DNA of 64,000 nt from Streptomyces sp. HNM0574 (GTDB lineage Bacteria; Actinomycetota; Actinomycetes; Streptomycetales; Streptomycetaceae), in assembly GCF_012726235.1 (NCBI RefSeq), contig NZ_JAASAH010000016.1, positions 79,694 to 143,693 on the forward strand, given 5' to 3'. The translations under genes and the position numbers were made by a program. Positions 7,904 to 17,224 of this stretch are shown here, one piece after another (position 1 is the stretch's first letter; each line of letters begins with the position of its first letter). The notes beneath the pieces were generated by a model. The model made no database searches and had not been told where the DNA came from. It saw nothing but the letters and a program-made list of their open reading frames with translations.

Positions 7904-9112
7904 ATGCCCCTGGCCTTGCTCGCCCTCGCGATCAGCGCCTTCGGGATCGGCACCACCGAGTTCGTGATGATGGGCCTGATGCCCAACGTCGCCGAGGACC
8001 TGGGCACCTCCGTGCCCACTGCCGGACATCTCGTCTCCGCGTACGCCATCGGCGTCGTCATCGGCGCCCCGCTGCTCACCGCGCTCGGCTCGCGCATCCC
8101 GCGCCGGCGGATGCTGATCTGGCTGATGTCCCTCTTCGTCGTGGGCAATCTCGCCTCGGCCCTCGCGCCGGGCTTCGGCACCCTCGTCGCCGGACGCGTG
8201 CTGGCCGGACTCCCGCACGGCGCCTTCTTCGGCGTCGGCGCCGTCGTCGCGGCGCGGCTCGTGACGGAGGACCGGGCCGGACGTGCCGTGGCCACGATGT
8301 TCCTCGGCCTGACGGTGGCCAACATCGTCGGCGTGCCCGTCGGCACCGCGCTCGGCCAGCAGCTGGGCTGGCGCGCGACGTTCCTCGTCGTCACCGCCAT
8401 CGGCGTCGTCGCCACGATCGCGCTGGCGGCGCTCGTGCCGCGCATCCCGCTGGAGAGGAACAGCGGCGTCAAGCACGAGCTGCGGGCGCTGGGCAACCGT
8501 CAGGTGCTGCTCGGGCTGGCCACGGCCGTGTTCGGCTTCGGCGGGGTCTTCGCCGTCTACAGCTACCTGGCCTCGATGATGACCAAGGTCAGCGGCTTCG
8601 CGGAGTCCTCGGTGACGCTGGTGCTGGCGCTGTTCGGCGTCGGCATGACGCTCGGCGCGATGATCGCGGGGCCGCTCAGCGACCGTGCCCTGCGGCCGAC
8701 GGTGTACGGCTCGCTCGCGGCGCTCGCGCTCGCGCTGGTCGTCTTCGGCTTCGCCGTGCACGTGAAGTGGGCGGCGCTGGTCATGGTCGTCGTGCTGGGC
8801 GCGGTCGGCTTCATGACGACGACGCCGTTGCAGATGCTGGTGATGCAGAAGGCGCGGAACGCGCCGACGCTGGCCTCCGCCTCCAACCACTCCGCGTTCA
8901 ACCTCGCCAACGCGGGCGGCGCGTGGCTCGGCGGCGTCGCCATCGCCGCGGGCTGGGGCTGGACCTCTCCGACGCTGGTGGGCGCGGTGCTGGCCGTGAT
9001 CGGCCTCGCCATCGCGCTGCTGGCCGGTCTGCTGGACCGGCGCCACACGGGGTCCATCTCGCGCGTCGTGGCGCGGGGGGAAGCGGAACGCCGGGAGAGC
9101 GTGGACGCGTGA
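7904..9112 (+). CDS. MFS exporter (DHA1 family)
   Basis: The product has 402 residues and twelve hydrophobic spans. It begins at the very edge of TM1 and carries IGTTEFVMMGLMPNVA, the hallmark of the AraJ/YdhP/Cmx-type drug:H+ antiporter branch. The loop 2-3 motif is GSRIPRRR and the motif C equivalent lies around VGVPVGTALGQ. The C-terminal tail is hydrophilic. Family members export sugars, arabinose derivatives or chloramphenicol; the substrate is not deducible here. The gene is monocistronic, with about 260 bp of upstream sequence. Confidence 0.9.
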   Translation: MPLALLALAISAFGIGTTEFVMMGLMPNVAEDLGTSVPTAGHLVSAYAIGVVIGAPLLTALGSRIPRRRMLIWLMSLFVVGNLASALAPGFGTLVAGRVLAGLPHGAFFGVGAVVAARLVTEDRAGRAVATMFLGLTVANIVGVPVGTALGQQLGWRATFLVVTAIGVVATIALAALVPRIPLERNSGVKHELRALGNRQVLLGLATAVFGFGGVFAVYSYLASMMTKVSGFAESSVTLVLALFGVGMTLGAMIAGPLSDRALRPTVYGSLAALALALVVFGFAVHVKWAALVMVVVLGAVGFMTTTPLQMLVMQKARNAPTLASASNHSAFNLANAGGAWLGGVAIAAGWGWTSPTLVGAVLAVIGLAIALLAGLLDRRHTGSISRVVARGEAERRESVDA

Positions 9113-9214
9113 CCCTTCGCGGGGGCGGTGCGTCGCGGGGTGCGCCTTGCTGCGCCGGCCACGGGTGCGGGGTGCGGGGCTTCGCCGGGCGCGGCGCCGT
9201 CGTGGCCCGGGTTT

Positions 9215-9325
9215 CGCGCAGTTCCCCGCGCCCCTTTTCGCGGGCCCGCCACGGTGCGGGGTGCCCCGATGTCGTCACCGGAGCACCCCGTCGCCGTGGC
9301 TGGTCGCGCAGTTCCCCGCGCCCCT
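9215..9325. repeat. Pair of Streptomyces intergenic repeats
   Basis: Two identical 21-nt copies (9215-9235 and 9305-9325), both containing GCGCAGTTCCCCGCGCCCC, lie 90 bp apart in the same orientation. They occupy the gap between two convergent genes. This short motif is, from memory, widespread in Streptomyces intergenic DNA. It may act in transcription termination or be a small repetitive element. Confidence 0.6.
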
Positions 9326-9339
9326 AAAGGCGCGGCCCC

Positions 9340-11100
9340 CTACGAGGTGGCCGGTTCGCGCCAGCGGTTGGTGATGGGGAGGCGGCGGTCCTTGCCGAAG
9401 CCCTTGGCGGAGATCTTCGTGCCCGGCGGGTACTGCCGCCGCTTGTACTCCGCGGTGTCCGTCATCTTCAGCACCCGCGCCACCAGCTCCGGGTCGAAGC
9501 CCTGCGCGACGATCTCCGCGCGCCCGCGGTCGTTGTCGACGTACGCCTCCAGCACCGCGTCCAGCACGTCGTAGTCCGGCAGCGAGTCGGTGTCCACCTG
9601 GCCGGGGCGCAGCTCGGCGCTCGGCGGCTTGGTGATGGAGTTCTCCGGGATCGGCGGGGTGTGGCCGCGTTCGGCGGCGGCGCGGTTGCGCCACTCCGCG
9701 AGCCGGAACACCTGCGTCTTGTACACGTCCTTGATCGGGCCGTACGCGCCGACCGAGTCGCCGTACAGCGTCGAATAGCCGCACGCGAGCTCGGACTTGT
9801 TGCCCGGCGCGAGCACGATGTGCCCCTCCTGGTTGGAGATCGCCATCAGCGTGGTGCCGCGCAGCCGGGACTGGAGGTTCTCCTCCGCGAGCCCGGTCAG
9901 CCCGAGCGAGCCCATGTACGCGTCGAACATCGGGCCGATCGGGACGGTGCGGTAGTGCAGCCCCGTGCGCTCGGCCAGCTCGGCCGCGTCGCCCTTGGAG
10001 TGCTCGGAGGAGTACCGCGAGGGCATCGAGACGCCGTACACGTTGTCCGGGCCGACCGCGTCGCAGGCGATGGCGGCGACGAGCGCCGAGTCGATGCCGC
10101 CGGAGAGCCCGATCAGCACCGAGCGGAAGCCGTTCTTCGCGGCGTACGCGCGCAGGCCCACGACGAGCGCGGTGTAGATCTCCTCGTCGTCGTCCAGCCG
10201 CGGCGCCTCGCTGCCGGTGACCTCGGGCGGGTACGCGGGCAGCGGCTCCGCCGACAGCACCCGGTGCTCCACCCGCAGCCCGTCGTCGACGGTCCCGGCG
10301 GGCGGCTCCGCGGCCGCCTCGGGCAGCTCCAGGTCGACCACGACGCAGCCCTGCTCGAACTGCGGGGCGCGGGCGAGGACTTCGCCCGCCGCGTCCACGA
10401 TGATCGAGTCGCCGTCGAAGACCAGCTCGTCCTGGCCGCCCGTCATCGCCAGGTACGCGGTGGTGCACCCGGCCTCCTGGGCGCGCTTGCGCACCAGGTC
10501 CAGGCGGGTGTCGTCCTTGTCCCGCTCGTACGGGGAGGCGTTCACCGACAGCAGCAGGCCCGCGCCCGCCGTGCGCGCGGCGGGCACCCGGCCGCCGTCC
10601 TGCCACAGGTCCTCGCAGATGGCGAGCGCGACGTCGACGCCGTGCACCCGGATCACCGGCAGCGTCTCGCCGGGGAGGAAGTAGCGGAACTCGTCGAAGA
10701 CGCCGTAGTTCGGCAGGTGGTGCTTGGCGTAGGTGAGCCGCACCTCGCCCTCGTACAGCACGGCGGCGGCGTTCTGCGGGGCCCCGGCGGGCTTGCCGAG
10801 GACGGCGGGCGCCTCGTCGACCCGGTCGAGGTAGCCGACGACGACGGGGACCGAGCCGAGCCCCTCGTCGGCCAGGCGCCGGGCCAGGTCGCGCAGTGCG
10901 GCCCGGCTGGCCTCGACGAAGGACGAGCGCAGGGCCAGGTCCTCGACGGGGTACCCGGTCAGCATCATTTCGGGGAACGCCACGAGGTGCGCCCCCTGGG
11001 CCAGCGAGTGCCGGGTCCAGTGGACGACGGCCTCCGCGTTGCCCGCGAGGTCGCCGACGGTGGAGTCGATCTGGTTCAGAGCGAGACGTAGTTGAGCCAC
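9340..11100 (-). CDS. nadE: Glutamine-dependent NAD+ synthetase
   Basis: This two-domain enzyme converts deamido-NAD+ to NAD+ using ATP and glutamine nitrogen. The nitrilase-like glutaminase domain (about residues 1-265) shows the Glu-Lys-Cys triad: E44 in FPEMMLTGYP, K126 in YAKHHLPNYG and C162 in AICEDLW. The synthetase domain carries the P-loop SGGIDSA (333-339), LAPGNKSELACGYST and ENSITKPPSAELRP. The start is GTG at 11100. The length is 586 residues, typical for actinobacterial NadE of this architecture. It is convergent with the MFS gene and divergent from a small secreted protein. Confidence 0.96.
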   Translation of the reverse strand: MAQLRLALNQIDSTVGDLAGNAEAVVHWTRHSLAQGAHLVAFPEMMLTGYPVEDLALRSSFVEASRAALRDLARRLADEGLGSVPVVVGYLDRVDEAPAVLGKPAGAPQNAAAVLYEGEVRLTYAKHHLPNYGVFDEFRYFLPGETLPVIRVHGVDVALAICEDLWQDGGRVPAARTAGAGLLLSVNASPYERDKDDTRLDLVRKRAQEAGCTTAYLAMTGGQDELVFDGDSIIVDAAGEVLARAPQFEQGCVVVDLELPEAAAEPPAGTVDDGLRVEHRVLSAEPLPAYPPEVTGSEAPRLDDDEEIYTALVVGLRAYAAKNGFRSVLIGLSGGIDSALVAAIACDAVGPDNVYGVSMPSRYSSEHSKGDAAELAERTGLHYRTVPIGPMFDAYMGSLGLTGLAEENLQSRLRGTTLMAISNQEGHIVLAPGNKSELACGYSTLYGDSVGAYGPIKDVYKTQVFRLAEWRNRAAAERGHTPPIPENSITKPPSAELRPGQVDTDSLPDYDVLDAVLEAYVDNDRGRAEIVAQGFDPELVARVLKMTDTAEYKRRQYPPGTKISAKGFGKDRRLPITNRWREPATS

Positions 11101-11268
11101 GTCCCCATCGTAATCGTCTCTCTGACGCGATCACCGCCCGGCGGCGGGCCCCCAGAACGCGGGCCCTTCGGCCCGGACGGCCGGGACCTTCGGCGGGCCG
11201 GCGGGCCGCCCCGGGGCGGAAGACTGGACGCCGGAGCGGACGGACAGACGGAGAGGGGAGGGCCCGGC

Positions 11269-11586
11269 ATGAGCGCTTCCGCCGACAGCCGCCGGTACGG
11301 GATCGTCCGGTACGGCCTCGTCCGGTTCCGGCTCGCCCGCCACCGGCTCGCCCGGCGCCGCTTCGGCACGGCCGCCGCCCTGCTCGTCCTCGCCGCGGCC
11401 GCCCTCGCCGCGCTGCTCACCGCCCCGGCGGGCGCGGGCGCCACCGGCCACGCGCCGACGGCCCCGGACACCACCTCGTACGTCACGGTGCGCACCGCCA
11501 CCGACCCCGACGCCGTCCCCGGAACCGTCACCACCGGAGACGGCCCGGCCGTCCCGGAGACCCGCGCGGTCTCGACCACGCGCTGA
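11269..11586 (+). CDS. Small secreted or membrane-anchored hypothetical protein
   Basis: The product has 105 residues: an Arg-rich N-terminus, one hydrophobic span (about residues 35-55, ending AGAGATG) and a Thr/Val/Ala/Pro-rich tail. GGGGAGG lies 8-10 bp before the ATG at 11269. It looks like a signal peptide or anchor with a disordered extracellular tail; no family is recognised. Codon bias supports coding. Confidence 0.55.
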   Translation: MSASADSRRYGIVRYGLVRFRLARHRLARRRFGTAAALLVLAAAALAALLTAPAGAGATGHAPTAPDTTSYVTVRTATDPDAVPGTVTTGDGPAVPETRAVSTTR

Positions 11587-11873
11587 GGGGCGCCCCGAAC
11601 CCGGACCGGAAAAACGGGAAGGATTCGGGGGAGCGGCCCCGGGAGGGAAACGGTGCGGGCCCGCGCGGCGCTGGGAGGAGTGGTGGTCACGGCGGCGGGC
11701 CCGGCCGCGGCCCGCGTGGTGTACGCCGCCCGGCCGCGTTCCCGCGCCAGCATCACCTGCGGATTGCGAAGGCGTGAACGGCCGTGCGATTTCGCATGGT
11801 TCGCCCTCTTCGCGCTCGCGGTGGCGAGCAACGGACATTGACGTGAACTCGCCACCGCACAGAAGATGCGGGC

Positions 11874-12953
11874 ATGTTGGATGCCCTCGGCCTCGACCTC
11901 GTCCAGCAACAGACCTACGAGGCGCTCGTCGACGGAGCGGTGACCGTCGGCGAGTTGCGCTCCACGCTCGGCATGAGCGCCCCCAAGGTGCGCGAAACCC
12001 TGGGCGCACTGGAGGAGTTGGGCCTCGTCGGCCGCTATCCGGGCGAACGTCGCGGTGAACAGCGCTACCTGCCTGTCGCGCCGGAGATCGCCTTCGAGTC
12101 GCTGCTCCTCGCCCGCGAGGAGGCGATCCACCGCACGCGCCGCCATGTGCAGCTGCTGGCCACGCGGTTCCGCACCAACGCCGCCGGCCGTGACCCGGTC
12201 GACCTCGTGGAGATCGTCACCGGCAGGGCGGCCGTCATCCGCCAGGTCGACCAGCTGCAACGCAGCGCACGCCACGAAATCCGCGGCATCGACCGTCCGC
12301 CGTACGCCAACAGCGACCCCGACCAGCTCGACCCGAAGACCGGCATGATGCCCGCGCAGGCGCACATGATGCGGCAGGGCATCGGCTACCGGGTCATCTA
12401 CGACACCGCGGGCCTGGCCAGCCATCAGCGGCTGGACGCGGACATCGGCGCCTGTGCCGAACTCGGCGAGGACGCCCGGGTGATGGCGGACACCCCCACC
12501 AAGCTGATGGTCGCCGACGACCGCACCGCGCTGATCCCGCTGCGCGCCGCGCCGCACGAGATGGCCAGCAGTGTCGTCGTCCACCCCTCCGGACTGCTGG
12601 ACGCGCTCTGCGACTTCTTCGAGGTGCTGTGGGGGCGCGCGCTGCCGCTCTCGGAGTACCTCGGCGGGAAGCCGCAGGGCGCGGCGGACGCGCCGACGAA
12701 CGACGAGTCGCGGCTGCTCGCGCTGCTGATGACGGGCATGACGGACCAGGTCATGGCCCGTCAACTCGGCATCAGCTACCGCACGTTCCAGCGCCGGCTC
12801 AGCTCCCTGATGGGCCGCCTCGGCGCCTCGACGCGCTTCCAGCTGGGCATGCGCGCCGCCAGCCTGGGCTGGGTCTCCGGCTCGGCCGGCGCCCAGCAGG
12901 CCCCCGAACCGGCGGCCGAAGGCGACGGGACGGAGCGGCCCGAGGGCGCCTGA
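11874..12953 (+). CDS. Two-HTH transcriptional regulator (TrmB-like N-terminus, LuxR-like C-terminus)
   Basis: The product has 359 residues. Residues 1-75 form a winged-helix TrmB-like domain (TYEALVDGAVTVGELRSTLGMSAPKVRETLGALEELGLV). The middle section is a ligand- or phospholipase-D-like sensor region. Residues 275-335 form a LuxR-type HTH (LLALLMTGMTDQVMARQLGISYRTFQRRLSSLMGRL segment). This architecture is common in Streptomyces, often beside the secreted protein it may control. The subtilisin-like protease follows 212 bp downstream in the same direction, with a perfect inverted repeat between them. Activation or repression of that protease is inferred from context. Confidence 0.85.
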   Translation: MLDALGLDLVQQQTYEALVDGAVTVGELRSTLGMSAPKVRETLGALEELGLVGRYPGERRGEQRYLPVAPEIAFESLLLAREEAIHRTRRHVQLLATRFRTNAAGRDPVDLVEIVTGRAAVIRQVDQLQRSARHEIRGIDRPPYANSDPDQLDPKTGMMPAQAHMMRQGIGYRVIYDTAGLASHQRLDADIGACAELGEDARVMADTPTKLMVADDRTALIPLRAAPHEMASSVVVHPSGLLDALCDFFEVLWGRALPLSEYLGGKPQGAADAPTNDESRLLALLMTGMTDQVMARQLGISYRTFQRRLSSLMGRLGASTRFQLGMRAASLGWVSGSAGAQQAPEPAAEGDGTERPEGA

Positions 12954-13064
12954 CGCATGGTCATTCCGCCCCGTACGGGCCGGAGGCGACGGCGCGCGAA
13001 TCCCGCAAAGGGGGCGCACCGGGCGTTACCGATGCACGGAAATCCTCCTCGAATAACCCCAGTT

Positions 13065-13083
13065 GACCGTTTCGCCAACGGTC
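13065..13083. promoter_or_regulatory. Inverted repeat upstream of the secreted protease
   Basis: GACCGTT-TCGCC-AACGGTC is a perfect 7-5-7 palindrome, 82 bp before the protease start. A second small palindrome, GAGCTTCAGCTC, lies nearer the gene. The upstream two-HTH regulator is the obvious candidate binder (inference). Confidence 0.45.
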
Positions 13084-13165
13084 TTGTTCGGGAATCCTCG
13101 TTGTGCTGAGCTTCAGCTCGCGCACCCCACAGCGCACTCCCCCACATCGAGGAGGAACCCTCGCA

Positions 13166-14368
13166 ATGGCAGCGACGCGCAAAAAGGCCGTCCTCGGGAT
13201 ATCGGCGGCAGTGGCAGCGGCGGCGATCGGCGCGGCCGGTCTCGCCCTCCCCGCGAACGCAACTCCGCCCACTGGAACAGTCGTCGGAGCGGACTCCGCC
13301 AAGGCCGTGAAGGGCAGCTTCATCGTCACGATGAAGAAGTCGGCCGTGAAGGCGTCGTCGGCCGAGGGCAAGGCCCTCGTCAGCAAGTACGACGGCAAGG
13401 TGAAGGAAACCTTCACGCACGCGCTCAACGGCTACTCGGCCAAGATGTCGCAGAGCGACGCCGAGAAGCTCGCCGCCGACCCGGCGGTCGACCAGGTGTA
13501 CGCGAACCAGAAGCACACCATCTCCGGTGAGCAGGCGGACCCCCCGTCCTGGGGCCTGGACCGCATCGACACCCCGGAGCTGAAGCTCGACAAGAAGTAC
13601 ACCTACCCCGACACCGCGGGTGAGGGCGTCAAGGCGTACGTCATCGACACCGGTGTCCGCGTCTCGCACAAGGACTTCGGCGGCCGCGCCAAGGACGGCT
13701 TCGACGCCGTCGACGGTGACGAGGAGGCCCAGGACGGCAACGGTCACGGCACGCACGTGGCCAGCACCGTCGCCGGTGAGGCGCACGGTGTCGCCAAGAA
13801 GGCGGAGATCGTCGCCGTCCGCGTCCTCGACGACCAGGGCTCCGGCACCACCGAGGGCGTCGTCAAGGGCATCGACTGGGTGACCAAGAACGCCAGCGGC
13901 CCGTCCGTGGCCAACATGTCCCTCGGCGGCGGCGCCGACGAGGCGCTCGACAAGGCCGTCCAGGGCTCCATCGAGGCCGGTGTCACCTACGCGGTGGCCG
14001 CCGGCAACGAGGGCGCCGACGCCGGCCAGTCCTCTCCCGCCCGCGTGAAGGAGGCCATCACCGTCGGCGCGACCGACAACAAGGACGCCCAGGCGGACTT
14101 CTCCAACTACGGCGAGGTCCTGGACATCTACGCCCCCGGCGTGGACATCACCGGCGCCTGGAACACGGACGACAACGCCACGGACACCATCTCCGGCACG
14201 TCGATGGCCTCCCCGCACGTCGCGGGCGCGGCAGCCGTGTACCTCTCCGGGCACAAGGACGCCAAGCCGGCCGACGTCGCCAAGGGCCTGACCGACGGCG
14301 GCTCCAAGGACGTCGTCGGCAACCCGGGCCAGGGCTCGCCCAACCTGCTGCTGAACGTCGTCGAGTAA
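13166..14368 (+). CDS. Secreted subtilisin-like serine protease (S8), with I9 propeptide
   Basis: The signal peptide (residues 1-32, ending ALPANA) is followed by an I9-type propeptide (SFIVTMKK to VYANQ, about 50-115) that chaperones folding and is removed outside the cell. The catalytic triad is D161 (VIDTG), H194 (GNGHGTHVAS) and S346 (GTSMASPHVAG), with oxyanion Asn in AAGNEGAD. The ATG at 13166 follows a strong GAGGAGG. The total of 400 residues is the usual size of Streptomyces S8A proteases of the proteinase K branch. An extracellular role in protein breakdown during growth or development is expected. Confidence 0.95.
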   Translation: MAATRKKAVLGISAAVAAAAIGAAGLALPANATPPTGTVVGADSAKAVKGSFIVTMKKSAVKASSAEGKALVSKYDGKVKETFTHALNGYSAKMSQSDAEKLAADPAVDQVYANQKHTISGEQADPPSWGLDRIDTPELKLDKKYTYPDTAGEGVKAYVIDTGVRVSHKDFGGRAKDGFDAVDGDEEAQDGNGHGTHVASTVAGEAHGVAKKAEIVAVRVLDDQGSGTTEGVVKGIDWVTKNASGPSVANMSLGGGADEALDKAVQGSIEAGVTYAVAAGNEGADAGQSSPARVKEAITVGATDNKDAQADFSNYGEVLDIYAPGVDITGAWNTDDNATDTISGTSMASPHVAGAAAVYLSGHKDAKPADVAKGLTDGGSKDVVGNPGQGSPNLLLNVVE

Positions 14369-14559
14369 CACAGGCGAGCAGCACGGCGCGTCGGGACCGG
14401 TACGCCGAGCACTGACAGGCACGCGTACCGGCCCGGCGCACCAGCACCACAGCAGACACCGTCCCGCCGCCCCGGCGACGGAACGGCAGCCACCCCCCAC
14501 ATGAGCGGGTCCCACCGGCCGACCCTCCCCGGCCGGCCGGTGGACCCCGCCCCCACACC

Positions 14560-14602
14560 GCGACCGCGGACCGGCAACCCCACATTGCCGGGCCGCGGTC
14601 GC
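14560..14602. terminator. Convergent terminator hairpin
   Basis: Two 18-nt arms (14560-14577 and 14585-14602) pair with one mismatch around a 7-nt loop. It lies between the protease gene and the convergent lipoprotein-like gene at 14622. Confidence 0.75.
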
Positions 14603-14621
14603 TTGGGTGGGGGGGCTCGGG

Positions 14622-15140
14622 TCAGAAGCTCGCCGTGCGGTCGACCTCCGTCACCTTGACCTCGAGCTGCTCCGCGCCGGTTCCCTCGGGAACGTTGATC
14701 GGGTCCTCACCCGTGGCGCTCTGCCCGGGCTTCACGCCGGTCTCCAGCAGGACGCTCTGCCACACGCGCTTGTCCGTCTTCTCGTTGACCACCTCGTAGG
14801 TCACTTCGTAATCGGACTTCTCGCCGGACCTGTTCGTGAACTCATACTCGACGCGTACGTCGGCGACCCCGTATGCGCTGTGGTCGACGAGCTCGAGACG
14901 GGTCACGTCGTCCGCCTCGTCCCCTTCCGGTTTCTCCTCCTCCCGTCCGGTGTTCTCCGAGGTGGCCGACGGCGGCTGTGGGGGATCCTCGTCGCCCCCG
15001 CCGGTGGCGACGACGCCGATCGCGATGAGGACGACGAGGGCGCCCAGGACGGCCAACAGGGCCGTGCGGAGACGGTGTTGCTTTCGTGGTGGTTCAGGCG
15101 GCCGGGGCTGTTCGCCCCACCGCGGGGCGGGACCGCTCAT
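14622..15140 (-). CDS. Single-pass membrane protein with extracellular FxLYD-like domain
   Basis: The product has 172 residues: a Pro-rich cytoplasmic start, one transmembrane helix (about 25-48), an acidic linker and a beta-rich extracellular domain (about 78-172). That domain contains VADVRVEYEFTNRSGEKSD-type sequence, typical of the FxLYD/DUF3426-like folds that follow membrane anchors in actinobacteria. No enzymatic motif is present. It is followed 65 bp downstream, in the leftward direction, by the shared hairpin. It may be cotranscribed with the upstream four-helix-like membrane protein at 15206, which ends 65 bp before its start. Confidence 0.7.
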   Translation of the reverse strand: MSGPAPRWGEQPRPPEPPRKQHRLRTALLAVLGALVVLIAIGVVATGGGDEDPPQPPSATSENTGREEEKPEGDEADDVTRLELVDHSAYGVADVRVEYEFTNRSGEKSDYEVTYEVVNEKTDKRVWQSVLLETGVKPGQSATGEDPINVPEGTGAEQLEVKVTEVDRTASF

Positions 15141-15205
15141 GGCTCCGGTCCTTCTTCCCTGTGCGTGCGAATGGGAGCCGGGAGGGGCTCCTCACCGGTG
15201 AGCGG

Positions 15206-15724
15206 CTATTCGCGGGACGGCCTCCGGGCCATCCGGTAGATGCCGTACGTCACCGCGAGGATGAAGTCCACCGCCACCCAGATCCCGATGACCAGACCCA
15301 CTCCGATCGTCGTGCCGACGTCGTTCGCGTCCTTGCAGAGCTGGAGGTCGTCGCCGGTGAGACCCCGGCACGCCTCGGGGGTGCCACCGCTGCTCGCGAC
15401 GGCCCAGATGATCCAGACCAGGAAGAGGACCTGGATCGCGAGGAAGAACCAGAAGAAGACACGGTGCCGCTTCCGCTGAGCGGGCGCTCGCCCTTCCTGC
15501 GGCGGAGGTTGTGCCGGTGCCGTATGCGTCTGCCGCGGTGCCTGCTCGGGTGGCGCCTGGTAGCGGTTCTGCGGATACGGCGCCTGGTACGGGGCGGCCT
15601 GCGGCGGTGGCTGCTCCTGGTAAGGGCGTTGCCCGTCGGTTGGATGTGATCTCTGGACCGGTTCGCTCGGACCCCACGTCTGTCCGGGAGGAGGATGCGG
15701 GTGCCGGGGGTGACGAAGTTTCAT
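15206..15724 (-). CDS. Proline/glutamine-rich membrane protein
   Basis: The product has 172 residues. The first half is a disordered Pro/Gln/Tyr/Ala-rich cytoplasmic tail with repeated PYQ and QAP elements. The second half holds two hydrophobic helices (about 90-110 and 135-160) separated by a short loop with a Cys pair (EACRG and QLCKD), perhaps a disulfide. The ATG at 15724 follows GAAGGGCAGAG and excludes an upstream low-quality extension. The function is unknown; similar two-helix proteins accompany secretion or cell-wall genes in Streptomyces. Confidence 0.65.
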   Translation of the reverse strand: MKLRHPRHPHPPPGQTWGPSEPVQRSHPTDGQRPYQEQPPPQAAPYQAPYPQNRYQAPPEQAPRQTHTAPAQPPPQEGRAPAQRKRHRVFFWFFLAIQVLFLVWIIWAVASSGGTPEACRGLTGDDLQLCKDANDVGTTIGVGLVIGIWVAVDFILAVTYGIYRMARRPSRE

Positions 15725-15985
15725 GGCTCTGCCCTTCGTTCCCTTCGTGCGCTTGTGACTCCATCGTGCTCCCGAACTCGCACGGACGCCTGTCTGAGGG
15801 GCTCGCGTCGGGCGATGGTGAAGCCGGGGCCTCCGCCGGCTCCCGGACGCGGTCCCGGCCGGACGGGCGCGCGCCTCTGTCGGTCGCCGGGCAGGGGGAG
15901 TGCTCAACCGGCCGGTGAGTCAGGAGCGTTCACGGACGGAGAGCGTGCGGGGGCGCAGCGTCACGGCAGGCCCGCCCCCACCCCC

Positions 15986-17224
15986 TCACACCAAGTCCCC
16001 CTCCCGCGCCCCGAGTTGACGCCCCCGTGTGTGGACGCCCGCCGTGGTCAGGGCGAGGAGGGTGGCGGTGGCGGTGGCGGTGGTGGTGAGCCAGAAGGGG
16101 GCCGTGGGGCCGTGGGTTTCGGCGAGGTGGCCGGAGAGGGTGGTGCCGGCGGCCTGGGCGACGAGGAGGCTGCCGAGGAGGAGACCCATGGCCTCGCCGG
16201 TGCGGGAGCGCGGGGCCGCGCGTTCGGTGAGGCCGAAGACGGTGATGATGTGCGGGGCGACGGCCAGGCCGATGAGCCCGGTGGCGACGGTGAGCGCCGT
16301 CATAGTGTCCGCGACCGTCAGCGGCAGGGAGAGCAGCAGGAGCGCGCCGGTGGCGAGCCGGAGCCGCTGCGGCAGCGACACCCGCTGCGGGAGCGCGAGC
16401 AGCGCGAAGCCGACGACGGCGCTGACGCCGCCCATCAGCCCGTACAGCACTCCCGCCGCGCCGGGGTGGCCGAGCGCGGCCGAGGTGGCCGAGACCCCGG
16501 TCTGCACGGAGCCGAACAGCAGCCCCTGCATCGCCATGCTGAGCATCAGCAGCGCGAGCGCGGGGGACGCGAGCGCCGCACGGCCCGGATCGCGGCGACG
16601 CGGGAAGCGCTCGCCGGACGTCCCCCTCGTCGCCGTCGGGTGGAGGGCGAAGAGGGTGCCGCAGGTGGTGACGAGGGCGACGGCGAGGAGCATGGGCAGG
16701 ACGGGGTCGGCGAAGGTGGCGCAGAGGCCGACCAGGGCGGGGCCCGCGGTGAAGTTGATCTCGTCGACGGCGCCCTCCAGCGACAGGATCGCGGGGACGA
16801 TCCGCCGCTCGTCGCGGTGCCCCTTGACCATGGTCAGCCAGCGGCTGCGGGACAGCGGCGCGATCTGCGGCACGGCCAGTCCGGCGAGCCCCGCGCAGGG
16901 GACCTGGAGCCACACCGGTGCGTCGGTGACGGCGGCCGTGACGAGCGCGGCGACCGCGGCCGCGTTGACGAGCACCGCGAGCAGGACGACGGGCCGCTGC
17001 CCGCGCCGGTCGGCGAACCGGCCGACGAGCGGGCCGCCCGCGGCCTCGCCCAGGCTCAGCGCCCCCGCGACCAGGCCCGCCTGGGCCGTGCTCCCGCTGG
17101 TGTGACCGATGAGCAGCAGGGTGCCGATGGGGCACATGGAGGTGGGGAGCCTGCCGAGGAAGGAGAGCACCAGCAGCCGGGGGCCGAGCAGGTCCAGCAC
17201 GGTCCGGAGGTTCCCGCTCTTCAC
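15986..17224 (-). CDS. MFS transporter
   Basis: The product has 412 residues and about twelve hydrophobic spans. The loop 2-3 motif is GRFADRRGQRPVV, the clear MFS motif A, and loop 8-9 is comparatively short. The GTG at 17224 is chosen because GGGGGA precedes it by five bases and the protein then starts just before TM1. The N-terminal LGPRLLVLSFLGRLPTSM segment is typical of a group of actinobacterial permeases of unknown substrate. It is divergent from glnA2, sharing a 416-bp promoter region, but nothing links it functionally to nitrogen metabolism. Confidence 0.86.
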   Translation of the reverse strand: MKSGNLRTVLDLLGPRLLVLSFLGRLPTSMCPIGTLLLIGHTSGSTAQAGLVAGALSLGEAAGGPLVGRFADRRGQRPVVLLAVLVNAAAVAALVTAAVTDAPVWLQVPCAGLAGLAVPQIAPLSRSRWLTMVKGHRDERRIVPAILSLEGAVDEINFTAGPALVGLCATFADPVLPMLLAVALVTTCGTLFALHPTATRGTSGERFPRRRDPGRAALASPALALLMLSMAMQGLLFGSVQTGVSATSAALGHPGAAGVLYGLMGGVSAVVGFALLALPQRVSLPQRLRLATGALLLLSLPLTVADTMTALTVATGLIGLAVAPHIITVFGLTERAAPRSRTGEAMGLLLGSLLVAQAAGTTLSGHLAETHGPTAPFWLTTTATATATLLALTTAGVHTRGRQLGAREGDLV

